DNA from: Favolaschia claudopus | Taxonomy: Eukaryota > Basidiomycota > Agaricomycetes > Agaricales > Mycenaceae | Length of the DNA stretch: 64,000 bases | Reading direction: 5' to 3' | NCBI GenBank assembly: GCA_037176885.1 | Contig: JAWWNJ010000006.1 | Location: 1,798,001-1,862,000 of the forward strand | Shown: in pieces, positions 60,237-64,000 of the stretch | How the letters are laid out: each line of letters opens with the position of its first letter | Numbering within the stretch: the stretch's first letter is position 1 | Position numbers and translations under genes: made by a program | Notes under the pieces: generated by a model | Told to the model about the DNA's origin: nothing | Database searches by the model: none | What the model saw: the letters and a program-made list of their open reading frames with translations, nothing else

Positions 60237-61706
60237 TCAATCCTCTGCGACCGGCCGCTTTGACCCAATGTAAACATCCATGCCTCGTGCCCAGAGCCGT
60301 TTGAATGGTATCATGTCCTCCTCCGGATACCGCGAGGAATCGTCATCTCCTTCCTCGACAACGTGGAACGTCCATAGCTTTGCACACCCTGGAATGGTCT
60401 CCCATCGTCGAGTAATGGGCACTGCGGCAAGTTGGAGTATTTCTGGAATATCCACGTCGTCGTTAGATTCTGCTCGCCGGCAACAGCTCATGAAACATAG
60501 CGTGTCTAATTGCGGTAGAGCGTCGTCCCTGCCGAGGACAGGGAAGAAGCCAACGATGAACTCTCTGGCAGGGTTCCAGAGCTCCAACTCGACGAGTGGA
60601 AGAGTGTTAAACGATGGAGAGAGAATTATGGATGTTTTGAGATTGTGGAGAAGGTGAAAGACAATTTTTTCGAGGGGCGAGCATGAGCGTTGCAGGAACG
60701 AATCAAACTCCTGCGCCTCGAAGCCATCGGTTTCAGAAATTTCCAGGGTTTGAAGAGCGGGGAGAGTGACGAAATCGAAGAGGATGTGTGCGCTCGAAGG
60801 GAGTTCTAAATTGGTAGTTTTAAACAGAATGAGGTGCTGCAGGTTTGGCCAAGACAGCCGCGGATTTGCCGTTTCCTGAATTGGGTCTTCCATGTCAAAG
60901 ACTGCAGACAAGTAGCAGTTTATCAAGTTGGGAGTCAGCTTCAGGATGTCCAAGCTACACGTCATGGTGAGCATTTCCACAGTTAACGTGGTGAGCTGCT
61001 GCCAGGGAAGTATGAGGAAGGACGGAAGGATGTTTTTAATCACTGCCTCGTGCAGGTTAGGGGCAGAGGCAAACATCTCAATTGTCCCTTCACCCGTGGT
61101 ATCGTAGTCGTCGGAGAGGCGGACGAATAACTTCTGGAGCGAAGTCAGGTCAAGATCATCAGAGAGTCGCGACTGCAAAATGTCTAGATCCTTTCCTCCG
61201 GTATACAATTCCAGAGAGCGTATTCTGGAAGAGTGATTCTGAAATAGTTTCGCAAAGCTTCGGAAGGTTTTGTTGTATTGCAAAGCCCCCGCGATTCTCA
61301 TCGATAAAGGACAAGTTTTAGCGCGCTTGAGCCAGATCTGCGCTATATAGGAGAGTCGAGGAAGGTCATCAGAGTCCTTCAATGTCACATTGAACGTTGT
61401 CCAAAGTGCGGGCAGGGAAATGGCGATATGGCGCCATGCCCTGCAGACATGAGTCAAAAGTAATGGGGCCTCGCACACGTTGACAACGTCCGCAGTTCTG
61501 TCGGTAGGTAAACAGTGAACGAAAATTTCGGACGTGATTTCGGGGGGAAGAGCTAGGACAGGATCGTTGAGAGAATTGAGCTGGCGCTTCAAGGTGTCCA
61601 GCAGTCCCTCCGCATCTTCCAAGGTTTGTCGTAGCAGATCTATTCTGCTGGTGAGTTCCGAGATTCGTCGCCGTAAGGCGGCATCGAGCAAGGCAGCGGT
61701 GGACAT
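60237..61706 (-). CDS. F-box domain protein, intact member of an inverted pair
   Basis: A single-exon frame of 489 residues from MSTAALLDAALRRRISELTS; an upstream Met at 61754 would add 16 residues. The first 45 residues form a coiled coil (RRRISELTSRIDLLRQTLED), followed by the F-box-like segment ALPPEITSEIFVHCLP.. and VCRAWRHIAISLPALWTTF, the layout common in agaricomycetes (coiled coil, F-box, then an LRR-like array with WPNLQHLILF, LPALQTLEIS, LPQLDTLCFM). The tail FHVVEEGDDDSSRYPEEDMI is acidic. It probably docks to Skp1 in an SCF ligase. A related copy lies head-to-head at 61927-63281 and is broken, so this is the functional one of the two. Confidence 0.9.
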   Translation of the reverse strand: MSTAALLDAALRRRISELTSRIDLLRQTLEDAEGLLDTLKRQLNSLNDPVLALPPEITSEIFVHCLPTDRTADVVNVCEAPLLLTHVCRAWRHIAISLPALWTTFNVTLKDSDDLPRLSYIAQIWLKRAKTCPLSMRIAGALQYNKTFRSFAKLFQNHSSRIRSLELYTGGKDLDILQSRLSDDLDLTSLQKLFVRLSDDYDTTGEGTIEMFASAPNLHEAVIKNILPSFLILPWQQLTTLTVEMLTMTCSLDILKLTPNLINCYLSAVFDMEDPIQETANPRLSWPNLQHLILFKTTNLELPSSAHILFDFVTLPALQTLEISETDGFEAQEFDSFLQRSCSPLEKIVFHLLHNLKTSIILSPSFNTLPLVELELWNPAREFIVGFFPVLGRDDALPQLDTLCFMSCCRRAESNDDVDIPEILQLAAVPITRRWETIPGCAKLWTFHVVEEGDDDSSRYPEEDMIPFKRLWARGMDVYIGSKRPVAED

Positions 61707-61926
61707 GGAGGACTCGAGGTAAGGTGAACGCGCTATGTCACACACACGTGCCAAAAATCACGCTGACACGTGGTGGAGCCGAAAACACCCCACACGGCAT
61801 GACGTCATAGTGATGTAACAATCTGTCACTTTCTGTGACCAGTCGCTTCCTTGCGGACAATCTTGGTCGTTTGAACGCTGGGGCCGAACAAAAAAATTGG
61901 CTTACACACTGCTGTTCCCGAAGAAA

Positions 61927-63281
61927 ATGGAAGGACAACTGACCGAGTTGCAGACACAACTCAATCTCATGGATCTGACCTCCTGTGATTGTCGTATCCT
62001 CACTCTGCCCCCGAACTCACATCTGAAATTTTCGGCCATTGCCCACCTACCCAAAGGGTCGGGGACGTGGTCAATGTGTACGAGGCCCCGCTCCTTCTTA
62101 CTCAAGTCTGCGGGGCATGGCGGCAGATTGCGATCTCCACGCCAGCACTTTGGACAACTTTCGACATTACGCTCAAACATCCCGGCGACCTTCCCAAGTT
62201 AGGACGGATTGCTCAAACTTGGTTTGAGCGCGCGAAGAACCACCCCTTGTTGTTGGGCATCAGGGGACCGCTGAAGGAAAATAAAACCTTCGGAAGCTTC
62301 ATAAAAACGCTTTGGGATCATTCTCGTTACATTCGCTCTCTGGAACTCGACACTGGGGGAATGGATTTGGAGATAATACAGCTGAATATCCCTGGTGTTC
62401 TCGACCTGGCCTTACTCCATAAATTATCTATTCGCCTCACCGATGATTGGGATTGGGAGTGCAGACAGGGAATAAAGATCTTCGAGACTGCCCCGAACCT
62501 GCAAGAGGTGCTGATCCGCGATCCTCTTCCGTCTTTTCTTTCCCTTCCGTGGCAGCAGCTTACCACGGTAACAGCACAAATGGTCTCTGTAGCGACTTGC
62601 ATGAAATTGATGGGCCTTATCCCCAACTTGGTGAAATGCTCTTTGTCTCCGTTCTTGGCAATTGGGGATGCCATTGGTGCGGCTAGACGCGAGCGGCTGT
62701 ATTTCCCTCAACTGCAGCATCTCACCTTGTTTAGCACCACTACTGTCGACATTATCCTTGACTTCATCACTCTATCGGCTCTCCAAACACTGGAAATTCG
62801 TCGAGCAAACAGCTTTGACCCCAAAAACCTCGACTGCTTTTTGAAGCGCTCCTCGCCGCCGCTCCAGAAGCTTGTGATCTCTGTGCTGGATATCGAGGGG
62901 ATACCCCTGATTCTCTCTCCGTCTTTCACCACTCTTCCCCTCGTCGAATTACAGCTCTGGATACCGACCGGAGATTTCGCCGTCGAGTTATTCTCCCTTC
63001 TAGGGAGAGGAGTCAAATTCTTGCCACAGCTTCGGTCATTATCCTTTACACACTCTCCCCTAGTTGTGTACAACCTGCACAGAACAGCTCTTTCTACCCT
63101 TCTGCAACTTGCGGCGCAGCCTATCACTCGACGATGGAAGACCATTCCGGGGTGCGCAAAGCTACGGACATTCCACGTTATCGAGGAAGAAACTGACGAT
63201 TCCTCGCGGTATCCCGAGGAGGACATGATACCATTCAAACGGCTCTGTGCGCAAGGCATGGATGTTTACATTGGTTCATAG
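61927..63281 (+). pseudogene. Frameshifted F-box paralogue
   Basis: From about 62012 to the stop at 63281 the plus strand encodes a clear paralogue of the 60237-61706 protein: ELTSEIFGHCPPTQ, LLLTQVCGAWRQIAIS, ALWTTFDITLK, LPWQQLTTVTAQM, TRRWKTIPGCAKLRTFHV, ending MDVYIGS. The matching N-terminal part (MEGQLTELQTQLNLMD, ATG at 61927) is in another frame; at about 62005-62013 the text CTGCCCCCGAACTC lacks one base relative to the expected Leu-Pro-Pro-Glu-Leu. No intron can repair this and no good ATG starts the downstream frame. The coiled coil is also shortened, and the stop comes seven codons earlier than in the intact copy (TAG where that one has AAG). Either a recent pseudogene or a sequencing or assembly error; the body is otherwise fully open. 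Confidence 0.75.
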
Positions 63282-63526
63282 CGGCCGATCGCAGTGGATT
63301 GATTTCTGTATGATTGTTCTCGATTTGTTTGAATTTCTTGCGAGCTACCCCGTCGATGAACACAAACTGGGCACCTTCGTTTGTACTATGTTGCCAAAAT
63401 CGAATTAATGCAGTCAAAGTGAAGAATAAGGGAGAGACAGATGGATACAAAGCTTGTTCGACATACATAACCTGAAGAAGCGCAGATATTTCTAGATACA
63501 CTGACTTTTTTCGTGGGTGCGACACA
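63282..63526. other. Short convergent spacer
   Basis: About 245 bp between the F-box copy and the stop of the partial gene at the right edge. The first 40 bp remain similar to the 3' flank of the intact F-box gene. Confidence 0.5.
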
Positions 63527-64000
63527 TCAATCCGGATGTGCCTTGCGTTTACCGCGACTTGTAGACGAACTCGGTTCTACAGCAGCAGATCCAGATGCAT
63601 GTGCTGGTGTGGATTCGAACTGAGCCGTAACACCTTCCTCGTCGTCTTGGAATGGTGTAAATTCGACGGGGAGGAGATCACCTATAAGCCACTCATCAAC
63701 CCCTGTGGTAGAACACAACAAAAGAAACGCATACACACCCGACTCTGCATCACGGAACCTTAGAAACAAAGCTTCCCAATTCGCCACTCCCGCATCACGC
63801 ACACTCTGCTTTGTGTCCTCAAGCAACACAAACTCGCCCGTCAGTTTCCCCCGATCTTTCCGTACACCTTTACATAGCTCAAAATCGCTTATTGACGATG
63901 GTACAGGAACATCCGGTTCGAGATTCGACGCGAGGGCGGCAAGAACTTGGGATTTTAAGGCTGAAACGGAGGTGGTGGGTTGGATTGTGAGGAGGATTGT
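63527..64000 (-). CDS. Partial gene, N-terminal ubiquitin-like (beta-grasp) segment
   Basis: Two exons are visible, 64000-63739 (open at the window edge) and 63681-63527, with a 57-nt intron (GTGTGT..TTATAG). The unspliced frame also runs on but would insert a hydrophobic run (VYAFLLLCSTT); I prefer the spliced form ESGDLLPVEFTPF. The opening ILLTIQPTTSVSALKSQVLA has the strand-turn-strand-helix pattern of a beta-grasp ubiquitin-like fold (Leu-Lys in the helix), with EFVLLEDTKQSVRDAGVANW following. The C-terminus is low-complexity and basic (TSRGKRKAHPD). Function is not recognised, and the start lies outside the window. Confidence 0.65.
   Translation of the reverse strand, partial: TILLTIQPTTSVSALKSQVLAALASNLEPDVPVPSSISDFELCKGVRKDRGKLTGEFVLLEDTKQSVRDAGVANWEALFLRFRDAESGVYAFLLLCSTTGVDEWLIGDLLPVEFTPFQDDEEGVTAQFESTPAHASGSAAVEPSSSTSRGKRKAHPD

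Overview
The window is nuclear DNA of a filamentous basidiomycete, most likely an agaricomycete (mushroom-forming class). Genes are split by many short introns (mostly 45-60 nt, usual donors GTAAGT, GTGAGT, GTGCGT). Core eukaryotic genes are mixed with families typical of this class: a DUF6533-like membrane protein, several F-box proteins, a cytochrome P450 and secreted hydrolases. I rebuilt exon chains by hand from reading frame, splice signals and family conservation; every chain called intact closes in phase.

Layout. 1-918: end of an NTF2-like gene. 919-26004: a gene-poor zone of about 25 kb whose only convincing gene is a GATA zinc-finger transcription factor (10109-12719, minus). It also holds a hAT-like miniature transposon (5134-5564, 8-bp target duplication) and a small tandem duplication. 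26005-31016: housekeeping block with a UBAC2/Dsc2-like ER membrane protein, eIF3d (minus) and the spliceosomal RNA-binding protein IST3/Cwf29 (plus); the last two are divergent with only 86 bp between start codons. 31017-37286: a secreted zinc metallopeptidase (minus) and a divergent orphan gene (plus), flanked on both sides by diverged copies of one repeat of about 0.6 kb. 37287-43221: an ABHD11-like hydrolase, the ribosome-assembly factor NOP14, and the YEATS protein YAF9 converging on NOP14. 45045-45711: a small Ser/Pro-rich protein. 46884-64000: an accessory stretch with a beta-lactamase-like serine hydrolase, F-box genes on both strands, a decayed or mis-phased unknown gene, a DUF6533-like membrane protein, a P450, an NDUFAF3-like complex I assembly factor, a head-to-head F-box pair of which one copy is frameshifted, and a partial gene at the right edge.

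The genes do not form one pathway. The housekeeping genes serve translation (eIF3d), splicing (IST3), small-subunit biogenesis (NOP14), chromatin (YAF9), ER protein quality control (Dsc2-like) and mitochondria (ABHD11-like, NDUFAF3-like). The 47-64 kb part looks like lineage-specific gene turnover. I saw no polyketide or peptide synthetase, terpene cyclase, CRISPR array, rRNA, or confident tRNA. The most notable observations are the MITE with intact target duplication, an apparent GA-AG intron in the Dsc2-like gene, a 5-nt first exon in IST3, the long gene-free flanks of the GATA factor, and the broken F-box duplicate.
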